Below, in pieces: positions 1 to 8,359 of a stretch of 64,000 nt of DNA (the stretch's first letter is position 1; each line of letters starts with the position of its first letter). Source of the stretch: Thalassospiraceae bacterium LMO-SO8. Lineage in GTDB: Bacteria; Pseudomonadota; Alphaproteobacteria; Rhodospirillales; Casp-alpha2. The translations under genes were made by a program, and so were the position numbers. The stretch is taken from NCBI GenBank assembly GCA_031655335.1, contig CP134226.1:620001-684000 (forward strand), read 5' to 3'. The notes beneath the pieces are model-generated. The model was not told where the DNA came from. It did no database searches and worked only from the letters and a program-made list of their open reading frames with translations.

Positions 1-1
1 G

Positions 2-880
2 ATGACCGCCATGGCCGACGCCGTCACCATCTACGAAGTCGGGCCCCGCGACGGCCTGCAAAACGAGAAGCGCCTGATCCCGGCCGCCGACAAGGTACGC
101 CTGATCGACCTTCTGGCCGAGGCCGGCTTCACCAAGATCGAGGCGACCAGTTTCGTGTCGCCCAAATGGGTGCCGCAGATGGCCGACGCCGCCGAGGTCA
201 TGGCCGCGATCACCCGCAGGCCCGGGGTGACCTACGCCGCCCTGACCCCCAACATGAAGGGATACGAGGGAGCCCGCGCGGCCAAGGTCGACGAGGTCGC
301 CGTGTTCGCCGCCGCCTCGGAAGCCTTCAGCCAAAAGAACATCAACTGCTCGATCGACGAAAGCCTGGCGCGCTTCCGGCCCCTGACCGAAGCCGCCCGG
401 GCCGACGGCATTCCCGTGCGGGGATACGTATCCTGCGTCACCGACTGCCCCTATTCCGGCGCCGTGCCGCCGGAGGCCGCCGCCCGCGTGACCGAGGCGT
501 TGTTCGCCCTCGGCTGTTATGAGGTCTCCCTCGGTGACAGCATCGGCAAGGCGGCGCCCGAGGCCGTCGCCGCCATGCTGGACGCGGTGCTGAATGTCGC
601 CGACGCCGCCGACCTGGCGGGCCATTTCCACGACACGGGCGGCCGCGCGCTCGACAACATCGCGGTCAGCCTGGACAAGGGGCTGCGCACCTTCGATTCC
701 TCCGTCGGCGGCCTGGGCGGCTGCCCCTACGCGCCGGGGGCCAAGGGCAACGTGGCGACGGGCCGCGTGGTCGATTTCCTGGACCGCGCCGGCCATGCCA
801 CCGGCATCGACCGGGCCGGCCTGGCCGCCGCCGAGGCCTTCGTCGCCGGTCTGGCGCTGGGCGAGACAAATCGCGGGTGA
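2..880 (+). CDS. mvaB: Hydroxymethylglutaryl-CoA lyase
   Basis: The 292-residue product fits the family length of about 300 and is predicted to cleave HMG-CoA to acetoacetate and acetyl-CoA, the last step of leucine catabolism. The N-terminal EVGPRDGLQNE motif (R16, D17 catalytic) starts a TIM barrel. HFHDT (H208, H210) supplies divalent-metal ligands, and GGLGGCPYAPGAKGN carries the catalytic loop cysteine C241. The first ATG is at base 2, at the window edge, so no ribosome binding site is visible; an ATG at 11 would also fit. The rest of a leucine or isovalerate operon would lie to the left, outside the window. It ends 115 bases before a histidine kinase gene and probably belongs to a different transcription unit. 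Confidence 0.93.
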   Translation: MTAMADAVTIYEVGPRDGLQNEKRLIPAADKVRLIDLLAEAGFTKIEATSFVSPKWVPQMADAAEVMAAITRRPGVTYAALTPNMKGYEGARAAKVDEVAVFAAASEAFSQKNINCSIDESLARFRPLTEAARADGIPVRGYVSCVTDCPYSGAVPPEAAARVTEALFALGCYEVSLGDSIGKAAPEAVAAMLDAVLNVADAADLAGHFHDTGGRALDNIAVSLDKGLRTFDSSVGGLGGCPYAPGAKGNVATGRVVDFLDRAGHATGIDRAGLAAAEAFVAGLALGETNRG

Positions 881-995
881 AATTCCCCGGCAAACGGATA
901 TGCTGGACCTTGGCCGCATCCCGGTATATGCGGTTTATGACATGGTCCGAAACGGACCGCCGACCCGCGCAGAAGAACGCGGGCGCTCTTGATGG

Positions 996-2369
996 ATGGC
1001 GCTGTTGAACAACCGCCAACTGATCGCGTTGTACGGTGCGACCCTGGCCGCCGTGTTCGGGCTCGCGTACCTATGGGAATTCAGGGTTGCAGGCGATGCC
1101 GCCGAGACGCTCGCCCAAGGATCACCGCATGTGCAACGGATCGACCGCTGGGAACACGTCCTGACGGCCACCGCCTTCGCCGCCGTCGCCATGCTCGTGC
1201 CGGCCGGGATCATCGGCTGGATTCTCAAGAAACAGAAGGCGGCCGAAGACGCCTACCGCCGCAGCGAAGGCACCTTGCGCGCCTTCATCGACCACGCGCC
1301 GGCGCTGGTCGCGCTCAAGCACGCCGACGGCCGCTACCTTTTGATGAACAAGGAATACACCAACCAGTTGGGCCTGGACCCCGCCAAGGCCGAAGGCCTG
1401 GACGCCAGCAACGTGTTTCCGACCGGCCTTGCCCAGGAATTCCGGGCTCAGGAACGCCGGGCCATCGAAACCCGCCAGGACGTGACCGAGGAACACGTCA
1501 TCCCCCACACGGACGGCGACCATGTGCATCTGTGCACCAAGTTTCCCGTCATGGGGGAAGACGGCACGGTCGTCGGCATCGGCACCTTTTCCACGGACAT
1601 TACGGAGCAGAAGGCCGCAGAACGGCATATCAACGACGCCCTGATGGACGCCGAGCGCGCCAACCGCGCGAAGTCCGAGTTTCTCGCCAACATGAGCCAC
1701 GAACTGCGCACGCCGCTGAATTCGATCATCGGGTTTTCCCAGGTCATGTCCTTGGGCGAGGGCCTGAGGCTGCCCCCCGGCAAACATGTGGAATACGCCC
1801 GCGACATCCAGCGGTCGGCCGAACACCTGTTGCAACTCATCAACGACCTGTTGGACCTGTCCAAGATCGAAGCCGGCCAGATCACCCTGAACGAGGACGA
1901 AATCTATCTGCCGGAAACCCTTGAACAGGCCTGCCACATGCTCGAGACCGAGGCCGAAGCCAAGGCCTTGACCCTGACCTGCGCCTGCGAAGCCGGGACC
2001 CCAAGACTGTTCGCCGACACCCGCTATGTCATGCAGGTGGTCCTGAACCTGTTGTCGAACGCCGTGAAATTCAACCGTCCGGGCGGACGGGTGGATGTCT
2101 CCGCACGGGTCGAGGATGACGGCCGTATCGCCATCGACATCGCCGACACGGGCATCGGTATCGCGGCCGAAGACATTCCCCTGGTTCTGGAGCCTTTCGG
2201 ACAGGTCGGCACATCGTCGGACCGCAGCCATATCGGCACCGGCCTGGGCCTGTCCGTCTCCAAACAGCTGGTCGAACTGCACGGCGGCAGCCTGACCCTG
2301 ATCAGCACCCCGGACATCGGCACGACCGTCACCGTCCGTTTACCAGCCAGCCGCGCAATCGGCACATGA
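996..2369 (+). CDS. PAS-domain membrane sensor histidine kinase
   Basis: This 457-residue kinase has two N-terminal membrane segments (about residues 8-26 and 53-75) flanking a very short periplasmic loop. A PAS domain follows (about 95-220), then HisKA with the phospho-accepting H235 in the motif SHELRTPLNS. The ATPase domain carries the N box (NLLSNAVKFN), G1 (DTGIGI) and G2 (GTGLGLS). It lacks a receiver domain and no response regulator gene is adjacent, so the output partner is unknown. The small external loop suggests that sensing is membrane-borne or through the cytoplasmic PAS domain. The ATG at 996 has only a weak ribosome binding site. It is followed after 103 bases by a second kinase of similar design, possibly a duplicated pair. 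Confidence 0.9.
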   Translation: MALLNNRQLIALYGATLAAVFGLAYLWEFRVAGDAAETLAQGSPHVQRIDRWEHVLTATAFAAVAMLVPAGIIGWILKKQKAAEDAYRRSEGTLRAFIDHAPALVALKHADGRYLLMNKEYTNQLGLDPAKAEGLDASNVFPTGLAQEFRAQERRAIETRQDVTEEHVIPHTDGDHVHLCTKFPVMGEDGTVVGIGTFSTDITEQKAAERHINDALMDAERANRAKSEFLANMSHELRTPLNSIIGFSQVMSLGEGLRLPPGKHVEYARDIQRSAEHLLQLINDLLDLSKIEAGQITLNEDEIYLPETLEQACHMLETEAEAKALTLTCACEAGTPRLFADTRYVMQVVLNLLSNAVKFNRPGGRVDVSARVEDDGRIAIDIADTGIGIAAEDIPLVLEPFGQVGTSSDRSHIGTGLGLSVSKQLVELHGGSLTLISTPDIGTTVTVRLPASRAIGT

Positions 2370-2472
2370 CCGCCATCCGGTCTCAAAAATCCGCGAGTCC
2401 GCCGCGAAGGTTGCAACTCAACCGACAAATGTGGAAGTCTTTGTCTAGGGGGAAATCGAGCCGGACCACCTG

Positions 2473-3969
2473 ATGTTGGAGTATTTCGCACCTATATCTT
2501 ATTGGGTGGTGACCGTTCTGTGGCTGGTCATCCTCATTCTTTATGTGGTCAAGCTGCGTCAATCCAAGCTGGTGGGCGGCGGCATCGCGGTGTTGCTGGT
2601 CATCCTGTCGATCGACGCCTTCCGCACGGTGCTGGAAAACGTCTATTTCGGCGCCTTCCACAATTCGCGATTGGGCCTGCTGCCGGCAAGCTGGGCCGAA
2701 GTCCTAGGCGATCCATCGTTATTGCTGTTCCCCAAGGGCGTGAACATCGCCGCCGGCGTGTTGGTTCTGGTTCTGCTGATCCGCCACTGGCTGCCTCGGG
2801 AACTGCGCGAAGGCGAGGAACTGCGCCGCAAGGACGCGGTGCTGCGCAGCGTGTTCGACAACGCCGCCGTGGGCATGGTCCTGCACGCGGCCGACGGATC
2901 GACCCGCGAACGCGTCAACGACGCCTTCTGCAACCTTGTCGGATACTCGCAGGCCGAACTGCTGAACAACCCCTACGAGGCCCTGACCCACCCCGACGAC
3001 CTGTTGCACAGCCTGGAACTGCGCCGGCGTCTCGCCGACGGCGAGGTCGAGGTCATCACCATGGAGAAACGCTACCTGCACAAGGACGGGCATGCGGTCT
3101 GGGGCAGTGTGTCGTCGTCGGTCATCCGCGGCGACGACGGCGAGGTTCTCAACTATGTCTCGTTCATCCAGGACATCTCGGCGCGCAAGGCCGCCGAACA
3201 ATCACTGCGCGAGGCGACGGAAAGCGCGATCGAGGCCAACCGCGCGAAATCCCAGTTCCTGGCCACCATGAGCCACGAGTTCCGCACGCCGCTGAACGCG
3301 ATTCTCGGTTTCAGCCAGCTTCTCGGCAACGAGATCTTCGGGCCGCTCGGCGACAAGCGCTACAAGGGATATGCCGACAACATCCGCGATTCCGGCGAAC
3401 TGATGCTGGCGCTCGTCAACGACGTGCTGGATATCTCGACCATCGAGGCGGGCAAGCGGTTGCTGATCATGGAACCGATCAATCTGCGTGTCGTGATCGA
3501 GGACTGCGTGCGCACCTTCGCCACCATGGCCGAGGACAAGGCCATCACCGTCGAGACCGACATCGCACAGGATATCCCGGCGTTGACCGCCGACCGCCGC
3601 GCGGTGGTGCAAATCACCCTCAACCTCCTGTCCAACGCCATCAAGTTCACCGATCCCGGCGGCCGCGTCACCGTGAACGTGACACGGATCGGCGACACTC
3701 TGTCACTCATGGTCGAGGACACGGGAGTCGGCATTCCGGAAGGCGCGCTTGCGACGGTCACCGAACCCTTCACCCGCAGCCATTCCAACCCGCACCTGTC
3801 ACAGACGGGCACCGGGCTGGGCCTGTCCATCGTCAAATCCCTGACCGAGGCCCATGACGGCACATTGACCATCGACAGCACGCCGGGCGAAGGGACCCTG
3901 GTCACCGCGCGGTTTCCGCTGCATCCGGGCGGCGGCGATCAGCCGCCGTTGCGCGCCGTTTCGGCCTGA
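2473..3969 (+). CDS. PAS-domain membrane sensor histidine kinase
   Basis: This 498-residue kinase has about three N-terminal hydrophobic segments (roughly residues 8-28, 36-50 and 88-106), a PAS/PAC region (about 125-240), a HisKA domain with H268 in SHEFRTPLNA, and a complete ATPase domain (NLLSNAIKFT, DTGVGIP, GTGLGLS). The PAS region contains the typical closing segment followed by DISARKAAEQ. No receiver domain or adjacent response regulator was seen. The central HisKA-ATPase part resembles that of the kinase just upstream, so the two may be paralogues feeding a shared regulator elsewhere. A purine-rich AGGGGG lies too far from the ATG at 2473 to be an optimal ribosome binding site, so the exact start is moderately certain. 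Confidence 0.9.
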   Translation: MLEYFAPISYWVVTVLWLVILILYVVKLRQSKLVGGGIAVLLVILSIDAFRTVLENVYFGAFHNSRLGLLPASWAEVLGDPSLLLFPKGVNIAAGVLVLVLLIRHWLPRELREGEELRRKDAVLRSVFDNAAVGMVLHAADGSTRERVNDAFCNLVGYSQAELLNNPYEALTHPDDLLHSLELRRRLADGEVEVITMEKRYLHKDGHAVWGSVSSSVIRGDDGEVLNYVSFIQDISARKAAEQSLREATESAIEANRAKSQFLATMSHEFRTPLNAILGFSQLLGNEIFGPLGDKRYKGYADNIRDSGELMLALVNDVLDISTIEAGKRLLIMEPINLRVVIEDCVRTFATMAEDKAITVETDIAQDIPALTADRRAVVQITLNLLSNAIKFTDPGGRVTVNVTRIGDTLSLMVEDTGVGIPEGALATVTEPFTRSHSNPHLSQTGTGLGLSIVKSLTEAHDGTLTIDSTPGEGTLVTARFPLHPGGGDQPPLRAVSA

Positions 3970-3992
3970 ACCGCCCGCCGCGCCCCCTGTCC

Positions 3993-4020
3993 TTGACGTC
4001 CGGGCGTTAACCGTTAGGCT
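3993..4020 (+). promoter_or_regulatory. Candidate sigma70-type promoter
   Basis: TTGACG (3993-3998) and TAGGCT (4015-4020) are separated by 16 bases and lie about 50 bases upstream of the ATG at 4072. The -35 box is close to consensus and the -10 box is weak. This is pattern recognition only. Confidence 0.35.
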
Positions 4021-4071
4021 GCTGGGCCAACGAGATCAATCATCCGAATTCCAGTCCCTAAGGGGGAGACC

Positions 4072-4962
4072 ATGGCCAAGATCAACATCCAATTCACCCT
4101 GTTCTCGGCGTTCTATTCGCCGCTCATTTCCACCATGTCCGGCGGCTTCCTCAAGGCCGAGGGCCTTGAGCCGAACTGGTCCGTGTCGCCGCCGGGCAAG
4201 TCGGCGATCGACGCCCTGCTCGACGGCTCCGCCGATGTGGTGCAATCGGCGCTGTCCCAAGGCTTCACGACGCTCGGCAAGGGCGAGACGCCCAAGGTCA
4301 AGCATTTCGCCCAGATCAACGAAATGGACGGCTTCTTCGTCACCGGGCGCGCGGCCGATCCCGATTTCACCTGGAAAAAGCTCGAAGGGGCCGACCTCGT
4401 CTGTTTCGGCGGCGGACAGCCGCGCGCCATGTTCATGTACGCCTGTCACAAGGCCGGCATCGATTTTTCCAAGATCAATCTGATCACCCCCGGGGGTGCG
4501 GCCGACATCGACAAGGCCTTCCGCGACGGCCTCGGCGACTATGTGCAGCAACAAGGCCCGTTCCCGCAGCAGTTGGAAAAGGACGGCGTCGGCCATGTCG
4601 TCGCCCAGGTCGGCCCGCAGATCGGCCCCAACGGCTTCTCCAGCCTGTGCGCCACGCCAGAATGGCTGGCGACGGACATGGCCAAGGCCTTCATGCGCGC
4701 CTACAAGAAAACCCGCGTCTACATGAACGAGACCCCGGCCATCGAGATCGCCAAGGCGGAAAGCTCTTATTTCCCCGAGATCGACGAAGACGTTCTGGCC
4801 GACTGCATCGCGACCTATCAGAAACTCGGATGCTGGACACCCCATGTCGAAATCACCAAGGAAGCCTACGCGGTGACCCAGGACGTGTTCGAACACTTCG
4901 GCACCCTGAAGGAACGCTATCCCTACGAGGCGGTGTGCTGCCTGCCGCCCGAGACCGATTGA
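4072..4962 (+). CDS. NMT1/THI5-like substrate-binding protein without signal peptide
   Basis: The 296-residue protein has the fold signature of NMT1/SsuA-type periplasmic binding proteins. An N-terminal lobe opens with FSAFYSPLISTMSGGFLKAEGL, followed by a segment on a small number of gene copies or residues typical of the family (DALLDGSADVVQSALSQGF). Unlike transporter-associated members it has no hydrophobic signal peptide; the start at 4072 is fixed by GGGGGAGA just upstream, and the mature fold begins within a few residues. No permease or ATPase gene is adjacent. It may act in the cytoplasm as an enzyme-like or sensory member of the family, or be exported by an unrecognised route. A glutathione transferase gene follows after 43 bases. 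The ligand cannot be read from the sequence. Confidence 0.75.
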   Translation: MAKINIQFTLFSAFYSPLISTMSGGFLKAEGLEPNWSVSPPGKSAIDALLDGSADVVQSALSQGFTTLGKGETPKVKHFAQINEMDGFFVTGRAADPDFTWKKLEGADLVCFGGGQPRAMFMYACHKAGIDFSKINLITPGGAADIDKAFRDGLGDYVQQQGPFPQQLEKDGVGHVVAQVGPQIGPNGFSSLCATPEWLATDMAKAFMRAYKKTRVYMNETPAIEIAKAESSYFPEIDEDVLADCIATYQKLGCWTPHVEITKEAYAVTQDVFEHFGTLKERYPYEAVCCLPPETD

Positions 4963-5005
4963 GGATAGCCGCCGAACCACGCAACCAGGGCCGGGAGACG
5001 ACGCC

Positions 5006-5707
5006 ATGCCGGAAACATTCCACCTGATCAGCGCCGTCACCTGCCCCTGGGTGCAGCGGGCCGTCATCATGCTGCGCGCCAAGGGCGTGGATTTCGACGT
5101 CACCTACGTGAACCTGCGCGACAAGCCGGACTGGTTCCTGGAGCTCTCGCCTCACGGTAAGGTGCCGGTGCTGAAGGTCGACGGCGAGGTTCTGTTCGAA
5201 TCCAACGCCATCGCCGAATACCTGGACGAGGTGTTCGAACCCCGCCTGCACCCGGCAGACCCCGTCAAGCGGGCCAAGAACCGGGCCTGGACCGACTTCC
5301 TGCCGACCTTCGCCTGGGGCCCCGGGCTGAACAACCTGTCCTATTGCGAGTCCAAGGACGCCCTGGCCGGGGCGCTGGAAACAGCGCGCCAGCGGGTCGC
5401 CCGCCTGGAAGCCGCCATCGCCAAGGAACGCGGCAACGACGGCCCCTATTTCAACGGTCCCGACATGTGCCTGGTCGACGCCGCCTACGCCCCCTTCTTC
5501 CAGCGTTTCATGCTGTGCGAGGAACACCTGAAGACCGGGCTGCTGGACGATTTCCCCCTGGTCGCCGCTTGGGTCGATGCATTGCTCGCGACCGACGCCG
5601 TGACCGGGTCGGTTCCGCCGGAGTTTCCCCAAGCCTTCGACGAAAACCTGGAACGCCGGGGGGCGTTGGCCTGGGGGTTGAAGACAGAGGCCCGGGCGGC
5701 GGAGTAA
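5006..5707 (+). CDS. Glutathione S-transferase family protein, omega-like
   Basis: This 233-residue protein has a thioredoxin-fold N-terminal domain (about 1-85) and an all-helical C-terminal domain. The active-site motif CPWVQR (C13) matches the cysteine-type omega/glutathionyl-hydroquinone-like classes, which do thiol transfer or reductive deglutathionylation rather than classic conjugation. The glutathione-binding elements KVPVL and ESNAIAEYL are present. The ATG at 5006 follows CGGGAGA. It may share a transcript with the binding protein upstream. It is convergent with the minus-strand gene ending at 5719, only 11 bases away. The substrate is unknown. Confidence 0.88.
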   Translation: MPETFHLISAVTCPWVQRAVIMLRAKGVDFDVTYVNLRDKPDWFLELSPHGKVPVLKVDGEVLFESNAIAEYLDEVFEPRLHPADPVKRAKNRAWTDFLPTFAWGPGLNNLSYCESKDALAGALETARQRVARLEAAIAKERGNDGPYFNGPDMCLVDAAYAPFFQRFMLCEEHLKTGLLDDFPLVAAWVDALLATDAVTGSVPPEFPQAFDENLERRGALAWGLKTEARAAE

Positions 5708-5718
5708 GCGGCCGCCTT

Positions 5719-6402
5719 TTAGGGCCGCAGGCAGGTGTTCATCTGCCGCGTCATCGGCGGATTGCATTCCCAATCGTTGCCGGTACGGTCGAGGTGCGCG
5801 TTTTGCGGCACCTGGACTTCGGCGCAGGCGCCGTTCTCAAGGCGGTATCCGCGCTCGCACTTCCAGCCTTCGCCGTAGGACGTATCGACGAAATAGGCGT
5901 TGTTCGGAACCTTGACGGCGACACAGACGCCGTCGGACTCGCGGTATCCCCGCTCACACTCCCATCCGGCACCGTGGCTGACGTTGGTCAGGTAGCCGTT
6001 CTTGGGCACCTTGATCTCGACACAAGCTTCGCCGTCGCGGCGGTAGGTCCGCGCGCACTCCCAGGTGTCGCCATAGGCGCTGAGGAAGGCATGGGGCGGA
6101 ATCACGACCGCGACGCAGGTTTCGCCCTTTTCCCTATAACCGCGCAGGCATTCCCAACCCCGGCCGTAGGACACGTTGGTCATGAAGGCGTTGTCCGGCA
6201 CCGATACGGCAGCGCAGGCGCCGTCGATCTTGCGGAAGCCCTCGTCGCATTCCCAACCCCGGCCCAGGCCGTCGCCGTGGGCGTTGGCCGGAAGAGGGGC
6301 GGCAACCGTCTGAGCCGACAATGGCGCAGGGGCGGCAAACCAGGCCGCGAGAACGATCAAGACAAGGGCACAGGACCGCAGGGCGGGCATAACAGGCAAC
6401 AT
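5719..6402 (-). CDS. Secreted cysteine-repeat protein, function unknown
   Basis: The 227-residue product begins with a clear signal peptide (hydrophobic core about residues 10-30, cleavage probably after LSA near residue 30). It then consists almost wholly of tandem units of about 34-38 residues. Each unit has a WEC motif, GY/F-R, a second cysteine, and a V-P-x-N/H-A-linker ending in a glycine-rich turn. Five near-complete units and a terminal WEC...C half unit are visible, giving two cysteines per unit, presumably disulfide-bonded outside the cytoplasm. I do not recognise a named domain; the arrangement recalls EGF-like modules only in general form. It lies 47 bases downstream of the protease gene on the same strand and may be co-transcribed. 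Confidence 0.8.
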   Translation of the reverse strand: MLPVMPALRSCALVLIVLAAWFAAPAPLSAQTVAAPLPANAHGDGLGRGWECDEGFRKIDGACAAVSVPDNAFMTNVSYGRGWECLRGYREKGETCVAVVIPPHAFLSAYGDTWECARTYRRDGEACVEIKVPKNGYLTNVSHGAGWECERGYRESDGVCVAVKVPNNAYFVDTSYGEGWKCERGYRLENGACAEVQVPQNAHLDRTGNDWECNPPMTRQMNTCLRP

Positions 6403-6449
6403 TTTCGGGTCGCTTTCGTTTTTGGCCGGATCGGGTCCGGCGGGTTTAT

Positions 6450-7190
6450 TTAGACCGGGTTGTCTTTCGGTTCCGTCAGGGGCATCAGGATATCGGCGTA
6501 CCAGGCGCAGTTGAGGCCCAGGGCTTCGTCCAGCTTAAGATCGCGCGTGCCGATGTCGAGCCGGGCCGAATGAACGCCCAGCAATTTCCAGGGCAGAACG
6601 CCCAGGTCGCCGTCGCCGACCCGCATGACCACCGGCGCACCGCTGGTCCCGCGATGGGTGCGGGCGTCGGTCAGGAAATAGCCCTCGCCCTGAAAGCGCA
6701 GCCCGTAGGACGACGCAACGACCGCCTGACGAACCACGGGCAGATGGTGCAGCGTATCGTGAAAGCCCAAGGGAAAGCCCACCACCAGCAGGGAACTGCC
6801 GATTTCCACGTGCTCGTCCGAGCCGACCAGATGATCCGGGGTAAAGGCCTGAATGACCGCCGTCTTGGGCAGCGCCGCGCGGTCGACCTCGATCACGGCG
6901 ATGTCGACGACCCCTTTGCCGTCGGCCCCGTCGCGCCAAATGCTTTTGCCGTCCTGGTACAACAGCATCGACAGGCCGGTGGATTCGGCCAGGTTGCCCG
7001 CGTTGGTGTGAATTTCGATTTCGATGCGGTTGGGGAAGTGCTCACTCGGCGCGTCGTGCACGACATGACGGCTGGTCACCAGGAACAGCCGGTCGTCGCG
7101 GGCGAAGAAAAAACCGCTCGCGTTGGTCAGATGGCGGTCATGCTCGAAGGTGAACAGACGGGGGGACGTGAACAGCAGGGGGTCGATCAT
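6450..7190 (-). CDS. Trypsin-like serine peptidase, cytoplasmic-type
   Basis: The 246-residue protein has a complete chymotrypsin-fold triad: H42 in TSRHVVHD, D96 in VVDIAVIEVD and S183 in RGTSGAPV. The start at 7190 was chosen over an in-frame upstream codon because GGGAGA lies 9 bases before it and the family homology begins there. No signal peptide or PDZ domain is evident, so it is neither a DegP-type nor a conventionally secreted protease. It closes a minus-strand series of small genes (8485 to 7249) with short gaps or overlaps. The shared operon suggests that it acts together with these uncharacterised small proteins, perhaps in stress proteolysis. Confidence 0.8.
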   Translation of the reverse strand: MIDPLLFTSPRLFTFEHDRHLTNASGFFFARDDRLFLVTSRHVVHDAPSEHFPNRIEIEIHTNAGNLAESTGLSMLLYQDGKSIWRDGADGKGVVDIAVIEVDRAALPKTAVIQAFTPDHLVGSDEHVEIGSSLLVVGFPLGFHDTLHHLPVVRQAVVASSYGLRFQGEGYFLTDARTHRGTSGAPVVMRVGDGDLGVLPWKLLGVHSARLDIGTRDLKLDEALGLNCAWYADILMPLTEPKDNPV

Positions 7191-7248
7191 CGTCCGGCAT
7201 CTCCCGCCGCACCTTGCGCTCCCATTCCCGGGAAAATGTTGCACCAAC

Positions 7249-7518
7249 TCAAAACTGCGCCTCCGTCAGGACAAAAATGTCGGACCGTTCGCGGTTTCCT
7301 TTATACGCCTTCCGCGCGGCGTCATGAATGCGCTCGATCATGGTGTCAAAAGCCTTAAGAAGGCCGGCCTCGCCATCCCCGCAATCGGGGCAGAGCCTGG
7401 CCAGCAGGCCGCTGTCCACGAAAAAGGTGATTTCCAGGGCGCTGTCATAGCCCCAGAACCGCACTCGGTTGCGCTTTGCCTCGAAACTGCGGCTGACGTT
7501 GGGAAAATTCAGACTCAT
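7249..7518 (-). CDS. DUF1488-family protein
   Basis: This 89-residue protein matches my recollection of the DUF1488 family, whose N-terminus reads like MSLNFPNVSRSFE followed by a RFWGYDSALEITFFV-type core. Its C-terminal half contains the CPDCG segment and a helix rich in charged residues. An in-frame codon further upstream (7581) exists, but the family start at 7518 is preferred and leaves a 16-base gap to the previous gene. Function is not known for this family. It sits between a 58-residue small protein gene and the serine peptidase gene. Confidence 0.75.
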   Translation of the reverse strand: MSLNFPNVSRSFEAKRNRVRFWGYDSALEITFFVDSGLLARLCPDCGDGEAGLLKAFDTMIERIHDAARKAYKGNRERSDIFVLTEAQF

Positions 7519-7534
7519 CCGTGGCCGTCCCCGC

Positions 7535-7711
7535 CTAGCCTTCGCGCGCGGCGCGCTGCGCCTGGGCCACGGCACCTTCAAGATTGGTGTAGCGGTATTT
7601 GCCGATGCAATAGTACTCGATCGTCATTTTCGTGATCCCGTGCGCCGCCATTTCCTCAACCTCGGAAATGAACTCGGCTTTCTTCGGCTTCTTCCTGTCC
7701 ACATTCTTCAT
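7535..7711 (-). CDS. Small conserved-looking protein, 58 residues
   Basis: The open frame encodes 58 residues, beginning MKNVDRKKPKKAEF and ending AQRAAREG, and is preceded by GAGGAG about 6 bases before the ATG, which strongly supports translation. It is basic at the N-terminus, has a central segment with IEYYCIGKYRY, and an alanine-rich helix at the end. It sits between a 66-residue gene and the DUF1488 gene with short gaps, consistent with one operon. No domain was recognised. Confidence 0.65.
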   Translation of the reverse strand: MKNVDRKKPKKAEFISEVEEMAAHGITKMTIEYYCIGKYRYTNLEGAVAQAQRAAREG

Positions 7712-7769
7712 GATGACTCCTCAAAATTTGACGCGTGATCCACGGCCCGACCGACCGGATGATCCGGGG

Positions 7770-7970
7770 TCAGCGCTTTGCACCGGCCCGAAAGATGCGA
7801 TCGCCGCGGATCAGGTTCTTCAGTTCCGAAGACAACTGAAACAAAGACTTTTCCGCCGGCGCCGCCGGTGTTGCCGGCACGGCTGCGGCCGCATCGTCCG
7901 GATGGCGCAAATGATCTTCCAGTGAAGCGTCCCGCGCCGTGCGGTCCCGAGTGTCCTGATCGGTGATCAT
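7770..7970 (-). CDS. Small hypothetical protein, 66 residues
   Basis: This 66-residue acidic-then-basic protein has a central alanine/proline-rich linker and a C-terminal amphipathic segment (SLFQLSSELKNLIRG). Its ATG at 7970 overlaps the stop codon of the preceding gene in a TGATG-type arrangement, which supports translational coupling. An overlapping longer frame (to 8052) is judged a shadow. No family is recognised. Confidence 0.6.
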   Translation of the reverse strand: MITDQDTRDRTARDASLEDHLRHPDDAAAAVPATPAAPAEKSLFQLSSELKNLIRGDRIFRAGAKR

Positions 7971-8299
7971 CAGCGGCCCTCCGCAGGCATGGGTCCCGTT
8001 TGAGGCGGCCCCTGATCACGGACCAAGGCCGCATCAAGGTCGTTGGGATCAATCGTCAGGGCGCGGGCGTTTCGCGCGGCGTTGATCCCGCGATGCAGGT
8101 AGATAACGCTGCGCACCCGGTGAAACACCGGGAACGACAGGGATTGCAGGAGCTCTTCATCCGTTTCGACCCTGTAATCGCCCGCCGGCAACACTTCGTC
8201 AAAGCCGTCCAGAACGAACGGGCGCGCGAATGTCACCGTCTTTTCGGTTGTGCGTATTGTCACTGTCGGCCTCCAGGCGGGCATCTCGTTGCCCGCCAT
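7970..8299 (-). CDS. Hypothetical protein, 109 residues
   Basis: The protein has a plausible globular core: TVTFARPFVLDGFDEVLPAG then a YRVETDEELLQSLSF segment and a YLHRGI-containing strand. This looks like a small beta-rich domain found in alphaproteobacterial hypothetical proteins. The last codons overlap the start of the 66-residue gene by one base, so the two are probably coupled. An alternative start, M6, is possible. The function is unknown. Confidence 0.65.
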   Translation of the reverse strand: MAGNEMPAWRPTVTIRTTEKTVTFARPFVLDGFDEVLPAGDYRVETDEELLQSLSFPVFHRVRSVIYLHRGINAARNARALTIDPNDLDAALVRDQGPPQTGPMPAEGR

Positions 8300-8359
8300 C
8301 CATCTTTCCGCAATACCGGCGGAAAACGGCCTATTTCTCCTTGCCCTCCGCGGGCAGGG

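Noticed and set aside
1122-2282. Long open frame antisense to the first histidine kinase
   Set aside because: It is a high-GC shadow frame of the kinase gene, low in complexity and without a domain.
6425-6441. GCCGGA-TCGGG-TCCGGC hairpin between the protease and the cysteine-repeat gene
   Set aside because: The T-rich flank is on the strand opposite to the genes, so it does not look like a terminator for them.
7708-8052. Minus-strand frame overlapping the 66- and 109-residue genes
   Set aside because: It reads another frame of two better supported genes, is arginine-rich, and has no supported start.
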